Of a stretch of 64,000 nucleotides of DNA, positions 8,241 to 15,403 are shown in pieces. Numbering within the stretch: the stretch's first letter is position 1; each line of letters begins with the position of its first letter. Under the pieces are notes generated by a model. That model saw only the letters and a program-made list of their open reading frames with translations, ran no database searches and was not told where the DNA came from. Position numbers and translations under genes: made by a program. The DNA is from Streptomyces roseolus (GTDB lineage: Bacteria > Actinomycetota > Actinomycetes > Streptomycetales > Streptomycetaceae): the NCBI RefSeq assembly GCF_014649855.1, contig NZ_BMTV01000015.1:119755-183754 (forward strand). Reading direction: 5' to 3'.

Positions 8241-9119
8241 TCAGGGTTTCACGTGAAACATCGTGGCGCCGTTGTCGTGCAGGACAGCCCGGAGCCAGTC
8301 GTCGCCGAGGCCGAGCCGTTCCAGGGCGTCGAGCTGGTGGACGTACGGGTACGGGATGTTCGGGAAGTCGGAGCCGAGCAGGATCCGGTCCTGGAGGCCG
8401 ACGAGCCGCTTGAGCGCCGCGCGCGGGAAGGGCGCCAGGCGTTCGCTGAAGTCCGTGAACGCCATGGTGGTGTCCAGGTGCACGCCCTCGTACCGCTCCG
8501 CGAGCCCGAGGAAGTCCTCGTACTCCGGCATGCCCATGTGCGCGACGATCATCCGCAGCCGAGGGTGCCGGGCGAGCAGCTTCCCGGCCGGCCCCGGTCC
8601 GGTGAAGGCGCCGGGTGCGGGCCCCGAGCCGCAGTGGACGACGACCGGCGTCCCGCTCTCGGCAAGGAGCCCCCACACCGCGTCGAGCAGCGGGTCGTTG
8701 GGGTCGAAGCCGCCGACCTGGACGTGCACCTTGAAGACCCTGGCCCCGTCGTCGAGGGCCTGCCGGACGTACGCGGCGGCCTCCGGCTCGGGGAAGAAGG
8801 TCGCGGTGTGCAGACAGCCGGGCGTCCGCGCGGCGAAGCCGGCGGCCCAGGAGTTCAGCCAGGCGCCCATCCCCGGCTTGTGCGGGTAGAGCATCGAGGT
8901 GAAGGCCCGCACGCCGAAGCCGCGCAGCAGCTCGACCCGCCGGTCCTCCTCCTCGCGGTAGGTGATGGGCCAGGGCTGCCCGGTCATCGGCCCGACGGCG
9001 TCGAAGTACGCCCAGACCTTGTCGAGCACGTTCTTCGGCATGAAGTGGGTGTGGACGTCGACGAGCCCGGGCAGCCCGAGCCGCGCGGTCAGTCCCCGTA
9101 CGGCCTCACTCTCGTTCAA
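8241..9119 (-). CDS. Amidohydrolase-family (TIM-barrel) metal hydrolase
   Basis: 292 residues of the amidohydrolase_2 type. The N-terminal metal motif is VDVHTHFMP, followed by a His in VVVHCGSG, a further His in IVAHMGMPEYEDF and the catalytic-type Asp in ILLGSDFPNIPYPY. The TTG start at 9119 is supported by GGAG 8 nt upstream and lies inside the end of the monooxygenase-like gene (14-nt overlap), so the two are co-translated. The last codons (FHVKP) coincide with a perfect parS site. Substrate unknown; hydrolase or decarboxylase are both possible for this family. Confidence 0.88.
   Translation of the reverse strand: MNESEAVRGLTARLGLPGLVDVHTHFMPKNVLDKVWAYFDAVGPMTGQPWPITYREEEDRRVELLRGFGVRAFTSMLYPHKPGMGAWLNSWAAGFAARTPGCLHTATFFPEPEAAAYVRQALDDGARVFKVHVQVGGFDPNDPLLDAVWGLLAESGTPVVVHCGSGPAPGAFTGPGPAGKLLARHPRLRMIVAHMGMPEYEDFLGLAERYEGVHLDTTMAFTDFSERLAPFPRAALKRLVGLQDRILLGSDFPNIPYPYVHQLDALERLGLGDDWLRAVLHDNGATMFHVKP
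8246..8259. promoter_or_regulatory. parS: parS: ParB-binding site
   Basis: GTTTCACGTGAAAC is a perfect 14-bp palindrome identical to the Streptomyces parS consensus as I know it. It lies in the last codons of the amidohydrolase gene, which therefore ends Phe-His-Val-Lys-Pro. Streptomyces chromosomes carry about twenty such sites clustered around oriC, where ParB assembles for chromosome segregation during sporulation. I found no second perfect copy in the window. Confidence 0.93.
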
Positions 9120-9441
9120 AGCCGTAGCTCCGCTCGACCTTCCCGATGTGGCAGCTGTACGCCTCGTACCAGTGCGCGCGCCCGTACGACTTCGCCGCCA
9201 GGTGCGCGGAGTCGAGCCGCCAGGCGTCGAGGGCCTCCAGGTCGCGGAAATAGGCGACGGTGATGCCGAGGCCGCCGGGGGTGCGGGCGGACTCGTATCC
9301 GAGGAAGCCGGGGACGGAGGCGACCCGCTCCCGCAGCTGGGCGGCGGTGTCGGCGTACCCCTCGGGGGCGTCGGGCCGCAGGGAGGTGAAGACGGCGGTG
9401 TAGTAAGGGGGTTCGAGACCGGAGATCGGTTTCTGCGTCAT
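9106..9441 (-). CDS. Antibiotic-biosynthesis-monooxygenase (ABM)-like small protein
   Basis: 111 residues with the dimeric ferredoxin-like ABM fold pattern: YYTAVFTSLRPDAPEGYAD, then LRERVASVPGFLGYESART and ITVAYFRDLEALDAWR. The length is typical of the family. The ATG at 9441 is preceded by GAGG; the longer open frame upstream has no homology. It overlaps the start of the amidohydrolase gene by 14 nt and is probably its operon partner. Members range from quinone-forming monooxygenases to heme-degrading or non-catalytic proteins, so activity is uncertain. Confidence 0.82.
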   Translation of the reverse strand: MTQKPISGLEPPYYTAVFTSLRPDAPEGYADTAAQLRERVASVPGFLGYESARTPGGLGITVAYFRDLEALDAWRLDSAHLAAKSYGRAHWYEAYSCHIGKVERSYGFERE

Positions 9442-9523
9442 GCGCTCACCCTCGCCGGGCGGCCCGGACGCTGTCCACGGCCGCCGGACAAAGGGATCCA
9501 AGACTTTACGAACGCCGGGCCGG

Positions 9524-10381
9524 TCAGAACAGCCCGTCCTGCCCGCTCTCCCCGGCGACGACGCCCACGGGCACGCTCCAGGAATCCGCCTCCCCGCCCC
9601 GTTCGAGCCCCCACCCGCCGAGCAGCCGCCCGTCGAGCACGAGATGGCGGCCGGCGGGGTCCCGCAGGTGCAGGTCGGGGCCGGCGGCGGCGAGCACCCG
9701 ACCGGTGACGACCCCACCGTCGACGAGCTCGGTGACGCTCCCGTCGAGCACGGGCAGCTCCCCGAGCCCGAAGACGTCCCCGTGGTCGTGCGCGGCGAAC
9801 GGCAGCGCCTCCAGGGTGTCGCCCCAGCCGCCGACGCCCAGGGCCCGCCCGTACAGCTCCTCGACCTCGCCGCGCCGGGCGGCGGGGGCCGGCAGCCCGA
9901 CCCGCAGCGCCCGCTTCCGCTCGTACGACACCCGGTCGGGCACGCCGAGCGCCTGCCGCAGCACCTCCTCGGTGCGCCGGGCGGCCATCAGCGGCCCGCG
10001 TCCCAGCCAGCAGAAGGCGACCGCGCCCTGTTCGAGGAGGCGTGCGGACCCCCGGTGCTCCCCGGTGATCCCGACCTTGACGGTGCCGGGCCCGAACCAG
10101 GCGAGGTAGACGCGGTAGGGCCGGGGGTCGTCGGCGAAGGTGTCGGCGGCCACGGAGTGCGCCCGGTCGAGCCGCGCGCAGGCGGGGCAGAGCCCGCCGG
10201 TGGACCGCCCGGGCACGGCGGCGCCGAGCGGGCAGGCGTTTCCCCGCACCCCCGCGCAGACCCGGCCGCCGACCGCCCGGAAGCCGAGCGGCCGCCCGTA
10301 CGCGACCGGGCTCGTCCGCCCGCCCCACCACCGCAGCACGGCCGCGCCGCCGGCCCACCCGACCCCGCCGCTCCGCCACAC
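9524..10381 (-). CDS. DUF2797 protein
   Basis: 285 residues. The N-terminal part has a Cys pattern (VCAGVRGNACPLG ... CPACARLDR) likely to bind zinc, followed by YRVYLAWFGPGTVKVGIT, which resembles a GIY-YIG-like strand pattern and is typical of DUF2797. The GTG start at 10381 is preferred because GGGAGGTGG precedes it and family members usually begin with VWR-like residues; an ATG at 10411 would add ten Gly-rich residues. Monocistronic or at the end of a transcript with the BRO gene 54 nt upstream. Function unknown; a nuclease-like role is only a guess. Confidence 0.8.
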   Translation of the reverse strand: MWRSGGVGWAGGAAVLRWWGGRTSPVAYGRPLGFRAVGGRVCAGVRGNACPLGAAVPGRSTGGLCPACARLDRAHSVAADTFADDPRPYRVYLAWFGPGTVKVGITGEHRGSARLLEQGAVAFCWLGRGPLMAARRTEEVLRQALGVPDRVSYERKRALRVGLPAPAARRGEVEELYGRALGVGGWGDTLEALPFAAHDHGDVFGLGELPVLDGSVTELVDGGVVTGRVLAAAGPDLHLRDPAGRHLVLDGRLLGGWGLERGGEADSWSVPVGVVAGESGQDGLF

Positions 10382-10435
10382 GCCCCGGCCACCTCCCGTA
10401 CCCCCGTCCATGCGCCCATCCTCCCCTCACGGCCC

Positions 10436-11269
10436 TCAGGGCAGGACGTAGATCCGCGTCCCGTCCGGACAGGGGTCGCCGACCTCGCGCATGCAGCCGC
10501 GCTCGATGAGCAGCCGGACGCAGTCGCGGACGCGCTCGCCGGAGAGACCGGTGCGCCGGGTGACGTCCTGCGGGCGGCAGCGGACGCCGCCGCGGACGAG
10601 GGCGGGCGCGAGGAAGCTCGCGACGGCCCGCATGTCGCCGCTGATCTCCCAGGACTCGACCAGCTCCTGCGCGCTGAGCGGCGGCGGGCCCTCCCCGCCG
10701 CGCTGGCGGGGCAGGGCGAACGAGCGCTCAAGGGAGTCGGCGACCCTCGAGAGGCTGCGCCTCGTCTCCCGCAGCAGCTCCGCGTCCGCGACGAGGTCCG
10801 CCACGCCCTCCTCGAGCCGTCCCTCCAGCCGTCCCTCCAGCCGGACGAGGACGTCGACGAGCTCGGGCGGCAGCACGAACCCGCTGTGCGCGGGCGCCGG
10901 TTCGAGGCCGTAACCGCCGTGCCGCTGCACCTCGGCCACCAGCTCGCCCACCCAGGCCCGGAACGGCCCGGCCTCCGGCGAGCGGCAGGCGGTGACGAGC
11001 TGCACGAGGCCAGGGAGGCTCACCATGCGGGCGGTGCCCCGGATGCCGCTGCGCGCGAGGACGTCCCGGGTCGGCGCCAGTTCGCGGGCCGGCGCGAGGC
11101 ACCAGGCGGGCAGGGCCACGCTGCGCAGCGCCTCCCGCGGCCCCGCGTACCCGAGCCGCCGGGCCACGTCCACGACGGGGAACCAGTGCGCTCCGTCGAC
11201 GGCCGTCAGCCGCCTCAGCCGGCCTCCCGAAGCGGCCCGTACGAAGTCATCGATGTCGATCGCGTCCAA
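10436..11269 (-). CDS. BRO-N (prophage antirepressor-like) protein with winged-helix C-terminus
   Basis: 277 residues. The N-terminal 110 residues match the BRO-N/antirepressor pattern (WFPVVDVARRLGYAGPREAL, then MVSLPGLVQLVTACRSPEAG and FRAWVGELVAEVQRHGGYG). A helical middle (about 140-180) precedes a C-terminal winged-helix-like segment (DVTRRTGLSGERVRDCVRLL). The TTG start at 11269 is supported by a strong GGAGGTGAT. No phage genes lie nearby, so this is a domesticated regulator rather than part of a prophage. Role unknown. Confidence 0.75.
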   Translation of the reverse strand: MDAIDIDDFVRAASGGRLRRLTAVDGAHWFPVVDVARRLGYAGPREALRSVALPAWCLAPARELAPTRDVLARSGIRGTARMVSLPGLVQLVTACRSPEAGPFRAWVGELVAEVQRHGGYGLEPAPAHSGFVLPPELVDVLVRLEGRLEGRLEEGVADLVADAELLRETRRSLSRVADSLERSFALPRQRGGEGPPPLSAQELVESWEISGDMRAVASFLAPALVRGGVRCRPQDVTRRTGLSGERVRDCVRLLIERGCMREVGDPCPDGTRIYVLP

Positions 11270-11349
11270 CGATCATCACCTCCACCCGCACGCTAGGCCG
11301 AAGGCATATTCAACTGACATGCAAATCTGATGGGTTCACCCAAAAGGGG

Positions 11350-11375
11350 AAGGCCCCGGGCAAACCCGGGGCCTT
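11350..11375 (-). terminator. Rho-independent-type terminator after the PH-domain gene
   Basis: Perfect 11-bp stem AAGGCCCCGGG/CCCGGGGCCTT around a CAAA loop, followed on the minus strand by CCCCTTTT. It lies 21 nt beyond the stop of the PH-domain gene. Confidence 0.8.
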
Positions 11376-11395
11376 CGTAGTAATGTCCGCGTCCG

Positions 11396-11761
11396 CTAGC
11401 GGGCGACGAACTGCGTGAGGATCGCCTGCACCTCGTAGATGTCCACGCCCTTGGTGAAGGTCTTGGTGACCGGCAGCTGCTGGCCCGAGATCCAGATCTT
11501 CAGCTCGGCGTCGAGGTCGAAGGTGCCGGCCGTCTCGACGGCGAAGTGCGTGATGCTCCGGTACGGGATCGAGTGGTATTCGACCTTCTTGCCGGTGATG
11601 CCCTGCTTGTCGACGAGCACGAGCCGCCGGTCCGTGAAGAAGATGACGTCGCGGATCAACAGGTACGCGGCGTGCACCTGCTCCCCCTGACCGAGCAGCC
11701 GCGCGTAGTCCTGCTGCGCCTGTGCCGGATCGATGGCGTGCGCGTTCCCGAAGAGCGCCAT
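11396..11761 (-). CDS. Bacterial PH-domain protein (bPH/YvbH-like)
   Basis: 121 residues of the bacterial pleckstrin-homology-like family (PF08000 type), recognised from LIRDVIFFTDRRLVLVDKQG, then KKVEYHSIPYRSITHFAVET and FDLDAELKIWI. The protein is a single domain with no membrane helix or signal. The ATG at 11761 follows a G-rich ribosome site. It stands alone, with its own terminator. These proteins form rings or oligomers but have no general known function. Confidence 0.9.
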   Translation of the reverse strand: MALFGNAHAIDPAQAQQDYARLLGQGEQVHAAYLLIRDVIFFTDRRLVLVDKQGITGKKVEYHSIPYRSITHFAVETAGTFDLDAELKIWISGQQLPVTKTFTKGVDIYEVQAILTQFVAR

Positions 11762-11851
11762 GCTCTACCCCCCACATTTCAGCCAAAAAATACGATCAAC
11801 CGAACCTAACCCCACGTACCCGGCTCCTGGCAACGCCCGCCGGGGACAGGG

Positions 11852-13948
11852 TCAGAAGAGCGACTTGTACGTGGCGGAGTCCCCCTTCACGGGCACCTTG
11901 TCGGCGGCCCCGAAGGGCGTGGTCGTGCTGTTGGCGCCGTAGTGGATCGCGGAGCCCGAAGGACCCATGGCGAAGAGGTCGCTGACGCCCCTCCAGTTCC
12001 GGCCGCCCGGGACGATGTGGCTGTACTTCTGCCAGCCGCCGCCGACCTTGCGCCGTGCGGTGAAGGTGCCGTCGCCCTTGCCGAGGTACATCCAGAGGAC
12101 GCCGTCCTTGTCGCGGGCGAGGAGGTCGCCGCCGCCGGCTCCGGCGACGTTCCCGGGGGCGACGAGGAGGTTGTAGACCTGCCAGCCGCCGCCGACCTTC
12201 ACGCGCGGCTTGAACGGCCGGGCGGTGTCACCGGTGGAGGCGTAGAACCACAGCACCCCGGAGGTGTCGGTCGCGAGGAGGTCGCCGCGCCCGTCGCCGT
12301 TCAGGTCCGAGCCGCCGACGATCTTGTTGTAGACCTGCCAGCCGCCGCCGACCTTCGTCCGCGGCAGCAGCTTCCCCTTCTCGCTCCGGTGCAGCCACAG
12401 CACGCCGTCGCGGCCCCGCCCGACGATCGTGCGGTCCGAGGGCGAGGCCATGAGCGTGTACGTGTTCCACCCGGTGCCGAGCGTCGTCGAGGTGGTCGCG
12501 CGCAGCTGCGGCCGGCAGCCCTCCTCCCCGCACTCGGCGTCCAGCGCCGCCAGCTGGGAGACCTCGTGGGCGGCCAGCCTGCCCTCGCCGTCGCGGACGA
12601 GCACGTCCGCGACGCCGTTGTCGGTGAAGTCGCGCGGCTTGGCACTGCGGACGACGGTGAGCGTGCCGCCGCGGGTGACCGAGGTCCCGAACACGCTCCG
12701 CGTCGTCATCTTCCAGGTGTGGGCGCCGTTGGGGGTTCCGAAGTACTTCTCGGAGAGGCCGTCCCAGGAGACGTGGCTCCCGAAGTGGTCCGGCTCCCAC
12801 CAGGAGGTGAGGGTCGTCTTCCGGCCGGTGGCGGTGTGGGTGAGCTCGACGGTCACGTCCACGTCCCGGTGGTTGAACTCCCAGCTCATCCACTGGCGGG
12901 GCTCGCGGTCGAAGTCCATCACGGCGGGCACGGACTCGCTCCCCATGACGAGTTCGAGCCGTTCGCCGCTGTCGGCGACCTTCCGCACGACGGCCTTCCC
13001 GTCCGCGCCGACGGAGACCCGGAAGAGCCCGACGCCGTCGGCGAGCGTGCCGCCGTGCACGAGGGCGGCGCCGTCGGCCCCGACGACCACCCGCCGCGCG
13101 GAGTCCAGGGCGTGGACGGTCTCACCGCCGGCGACGGGGCTCAGCCCGAGGCCGTCGCCGGTGGCCATCCAGCCGCCCGGCACGAGGAGCCCCCAGAACG
13201 AGCGCCGCGCGGGCGCTCCCCCGTTCCGGTCGGCCACCCACGTCGTGTCCGGTCCCTGCCGCCACGCCACGTACTCCGCCGAGACCTGCGCGGTGTCCGT
13301 GGAGGCGGACACGTCATAGGTCGCGGTGACGGCGCCCGTGGCGACGTCGACCACCGAGAGCTTGTCCTTCAGGGCGTCCGCGGTGACGGTCTGCACCGCG
13401 ACCGCGCCGGGCGCGGTGGAGTACACGCGCCGGACGGCGCCCGCCGGCAGCCCGCGGACGACCCGGTCGACGACCTCGCCGCCCGGCACGCGGCTGACGA
13501 AGTGCACGCCCTCGGCACCGTCGCGCATGACGAGGGTCGATCCGTTGACCCCGCGCAGCTCGTACGCGCTGTCGATGACGACGGGCGGGGCGTCGGCGTC
13601 CCGGGTCATGTCGTGGACGAAGTACCGCGTGCCCTCGCTCGACACGAGGACGTCGCTCTGCGCCGAGGCCCGGTAGGCCCCCGCCCCCTGCCGGGGCAGC
13701 CGGGTCTCCGCCCCGTCGGCGTACCGCGTCCAGTAGTGGGTGTCGCCCAGGGTGGACAGGAAGCCGCCGGCCCCGGAGGCGACGAGCGTCGCCCCGGCCC
13801 GGAACGGTACGGCGACTTCGCCCACGGCCTCCGCCACGGGCGCGGCGACCGCGGCCCCCGGCAGGGCGAGCCCGCCCCCGGCGACGGCGGCGGCGAGCAC
13901 GACGGCACCGGCGGCGAGCCGGAGCCGGGACGACCGAGGACGTGTCAC
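11852..13948 (-). CDS. Secreted FG-GAP/VCBS-repeat protein
   Basis: 698 residues with a Sec signal peptide (RLAAGAVVLAAAVAGGGLAL, cleavage near AVAA). The middle of the protein is a beta-rich region of unknown type. The C-terminal 230 residues hold FG-GAP-like repeats with the Ca-binding type motif DLNGDGRGDLLATD and three near-identical KVGGGWQVYN/KVGGGWQKYS units, expected to fold as a beta-propeller. One Cys pair (AECGEEGCRP) is present. The GTG start at 13948 has GAGGAGG upstream. Streptomyces carry many such proteins; the target is unknown. Confidence 0.85.
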   Translation of the reverse strand: MTRPRSSRLRLAAGAVVLAAAVAGGGLALPGAAVAAPVAEAVGEVAVPFRAGATLVASGAGGFLSTLGDTHYWTRYADGAETRLPRQGAGAYRASAQSDVLVSSEGTRYFVHDMTRDADAPPVVIDSAYELRGVNGSTLVMRDGAEGVHFVSRVPGGEVVDRVVRGLPAGAVRRVYSTAPGAVAVQTVTADALKDKLSVVDVATGAVTATYDVSASTDTAQVSAEYVAWRQGPDTTWVADRNGGAPARRSFWGLLVPGGWMATGDGLGLSPVAGGETVHALDSARRVVVGADGAALVHGGTLADGVGLFRVSVGADGKAVVRKVADSGERLELVMGSESVPAVMDFDREPRQWMSWEFNHRDVDVTVELTHTATGRKTTLTSWWEPDHFGSHVSWDGLSEKYFGTPNGAHTWKMTTRSVFGTSVTRGGTLTVVRSAKPRDFTDNGVADVLVRDGEGRLAAHEVSQLAALDAECGEEGCRPQLRATTSTTLGTGWNTYTLMASPSDRTIVGRGRDGVLWLHRSEKGKLLPRTKVGGGWQVYNKIVGGSDLNGDGRGDLLATDTSGVLWFYASTGDTARPFKPRVKVGGGWQVYNLLVAPGNVAGAGGGDLLARDKDGVLWMYLGKGDGTFTARRKVGGGWQKYSHIVPGGRNWRGVSDLFAMGPSGSAIHYGANSTTTPFGAADKVPVKGDSATYKSLF

Positions 13949-14072
13949 GAGAGGTGCCTCCTCAAAGGGTGACGGCGGTGCGACGGAACCCGCCGCGCCC
14001 CCCCCAAGACCGAGGAGCCCCCGAAAGGTTGTACGCCCCCGTCGGCCGCCACCTCACCGCACCCGACAACGC

Positions 14073-14102
14073 GAGAGGCCCGGACTCTCGTCCGGGCCTC
14101 TC
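14073..14102 (-). terminator. Terminator after tRNA-Arg
   Basis: Perfect 13-bp stem GAGAGGCCCGGAC/GTCCGGGCCTCTC with a TCTC loop, just beyond the 3' end of the tRNA. Confidence 0.75.
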
Positions 14103-14109
14103 ATCTGTG

Positions 14110-14182
14110 TGCACTCGGCAGGATTCGAACCTGCAACCTTCTGATCCGTAGTCAGATGCTCTATCCGTTAAGCTACGAGTGC
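14110..14182 (-). tRNA. tRNA-Arg(ACG)
   Basis: 73-nt cloverleaf: acceptor GCACTCG/CGAGTGC, D-stem GCTT/GAGC type, anticodon stem TCTGA/TCAGA enclosing loop CTACGGA (anticodon ACG) and T-arm GCAGG-TTCGAAT-CCTGC, with discriminator A. CCA is not encoded. Monocistronic, with a terminator directly downstream. Confidence 0.97.
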
Positions 14183-14439
14183 TTGTTCTTTAGTTCTCGT
14201 CTCCGTTTCCCGGCCCTTTCGGCCCGCTGTCCCGGCGACAGGAAGAACATTACATGAGTCCCGGCGTCATGTGAAATCCGATTACCCCACCCCATCTGAC
14301 CTGCGGAAACGCCATCGGAGGACGCAGGGAGAGGCGGGGCGGAGCGGGGGGTTCCAGCGTGGGGAGCGGGACTGGAGGGGGATAAGGAGACCGGGGTCAC
14401 ACATGCGGGGGTGGGAATCGAAGCCGGTCCGGGAACGGC

Positions 14440-14469
14440 GGAAGCCCCGGCCGTGGGGCCGGGGCTTCC
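14440..14469 (-). terminator. Terminator after tRNA-Ser(GCT)
   Basis: Perfect 13-bp stem GGAAGCCCCGGCC/GGCCGGGGCTTCC separated by 4 nt, ending 5 nt from the tRNA 3' end. The rest of 14183-14439 shows no gene. Confidence 0.75.
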
Positions 14470-14474
14470 TGAGG

Positions 14475-14565
14475 CGGAGGCGGAGGGATTTGAACCCTCG
14501 ATGGGCGATAAAGCCCAAACCGCATTAGCAGTGCGGCGCCATAGACCGGACTAGGCGACGCCTCC
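14475..14565 (-). tRNA. tRNA-Ser(GCT)
   Basis: 91-nt class II tRNA: acceptor GGAGGCG/CGCCTCC, anticodon stem CCGCA/TGCGG around loop CTGCTAA (anticodon GCT), a long variable arm GGGCTTTATCGCCC, T-arm GAGGG-TTCAAAT-CCCTC and discriminator G. CCA is not encoded. Confidence 0.97.
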
Positions 14566-14800
14566 TCGCACGTCCGCGCATGCGCGGACGGTGCGTGCAG
14601 ATGATGACACAGGCGAGCCTGGTGTCACCAATCGCTTTCACCGTACCGGGCGGGCGGGGTGCGGGGCAAAGTCCCCGGCGCGTCCCGGGGAGCACGTCCG
14701 GGCCCCCGCCCGGCGCACCCCGCTTGCGCAACGCGCCCGGGGTCGCAGCGTTAGAGAGGTGTCCCGCCCCTTCCCGTCCGTACGTCTCCGGAGTCCGTCC

Positions 14801-15244
14801 ATGCCGCTGCGCCGTCTCGCCCTCTCCGCCGCGCTCGCCGCCGCCCTCGCCACCTCCCTCGCCGGCGTCGCCTCGGCCGGACCGCTGCCGCCGCTGCCGC
14901 TGCTGTCGCCGCCCGACTCGCTGGCGGTGACCGTCACCGGGAGCGGGAACCCGGAGGCCGAGGGGAGCTGGAAGCTGACCTGCGACGACCGGCCGGGCGG
15001 GGACCATCCGGCGGCCGCGCGGGCCTGCGAACGCCTGGCGGGCTTCGCGCGCGCCGGGGAGGACCCCTTCGCACCGGTCCCGGCGGACGCACTGTGCACG
15101 CAGATGTACGGCGGGCCGGTGACCGCCCGCGTGACGGGCACCTGGCAGGGGCGTCGGATCGACGCCCGCTTCTCCCGTGCGAACGGCTGCGAGATCGGCC
15201 GCTGGGAGAACACGGAACCTCTCCTTCCGAGCGTCCGGGGCTGA
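14801..15244 (+). CDS. Subtilisin-inhibitor-like (SSI family) secreted protein
   Basis: 147 residues with a Sec signal peptide (cleavage near VASA-GP, residue 27). The mature part has the SSI landmarks: LAVTVTGSG, KLTCDD, a second Cys in ARACERLAG, the reactive-site loop after DALCTQMYGGPV and the final Cys in RANGCE, giving the expected two disulfides. By alignment with SSI (Cys-Pro-Met|Val) the P1 residue would be Gln, where Met, Lys or Arg are usual. ATG 14801 has CCGGAG upstream. Expected role: extracellular serine-protease inhibition. Confidence 0.87.
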   Translation: MPLRRLALSAALAAALATSLAGVASAGPLPPLPLLSPPDSLAVTVTGSGNPEAEGSWKLTCDDRPGGDHPAAARACERLAGFARAGEDPFAPVPADALCTQMYGGPVTARVTGTWQGRRIDARFSRANGCEIGRWENTEPLLPSVRG

Positions 15245-15265
15245 CGGGACGATCGGGGGCGCCGT

Positions 15266-15271
15266 TAGACT
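15266..15271 (+). promoter_or_regulatory. -10 box for a leaderless transcript
   Basis: TAGACT followed after 6 nt by GTG at 15278. The TAGNNT-N6-start arrangement is the usual layout of leaderless Streptomyces mRNAs. Confidence 0.5.
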
Positions 15272-15277
15272 CCCTCC

Positions 15278-15403
15278 GTGACAGGGCCGCCGCCCGAGGG
15301 GCAAGATGGGGCCGGCCCGCCGTCACGGCACATGCCGTACGGCGCACACCGCGGGCACGGTCCGCGCGCAATTGCAGGCGTCAGGGAGGAAGCGTCGTCG
15401 TGA
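15278..15403 (+). CDS. Possible leaderless upstream ORF (41 aa) overlapping the PAS-protein start
   Basis: GTG at 15278 opens a frame of 41 residues (begins VTGPPPEGQDGAGPPSR) whose TGA (15401-15403) overlaps the GTG start of the next gene (15400-15402) in a GTGA junction. It starts exactly where a leaderless transcript from the TAGACT box would begin. The peptide has no recognisable domain. It may be a leader peptide that couples translation to the big downstream gene; chance is not excluded. Confidence 0.4.
   Translation: MTGPPPEGQDGAGPPSRHMPYGAHRGHGPRAIAGVREEASS

Noticed and set aside
10436..11269. BRO-N gene as evidence of a prophage
   Set aside because: No integrase, structural phage genes or attachment-site repeats around the nearby tRNAs.
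14110..14565. tRNA-Arg/tRNA-Ser pair as an integration site of a mobile element
   Set aside because: Both tRNAs are complete, and I saw no direct repeat of their 3' ends or integrase in the window.
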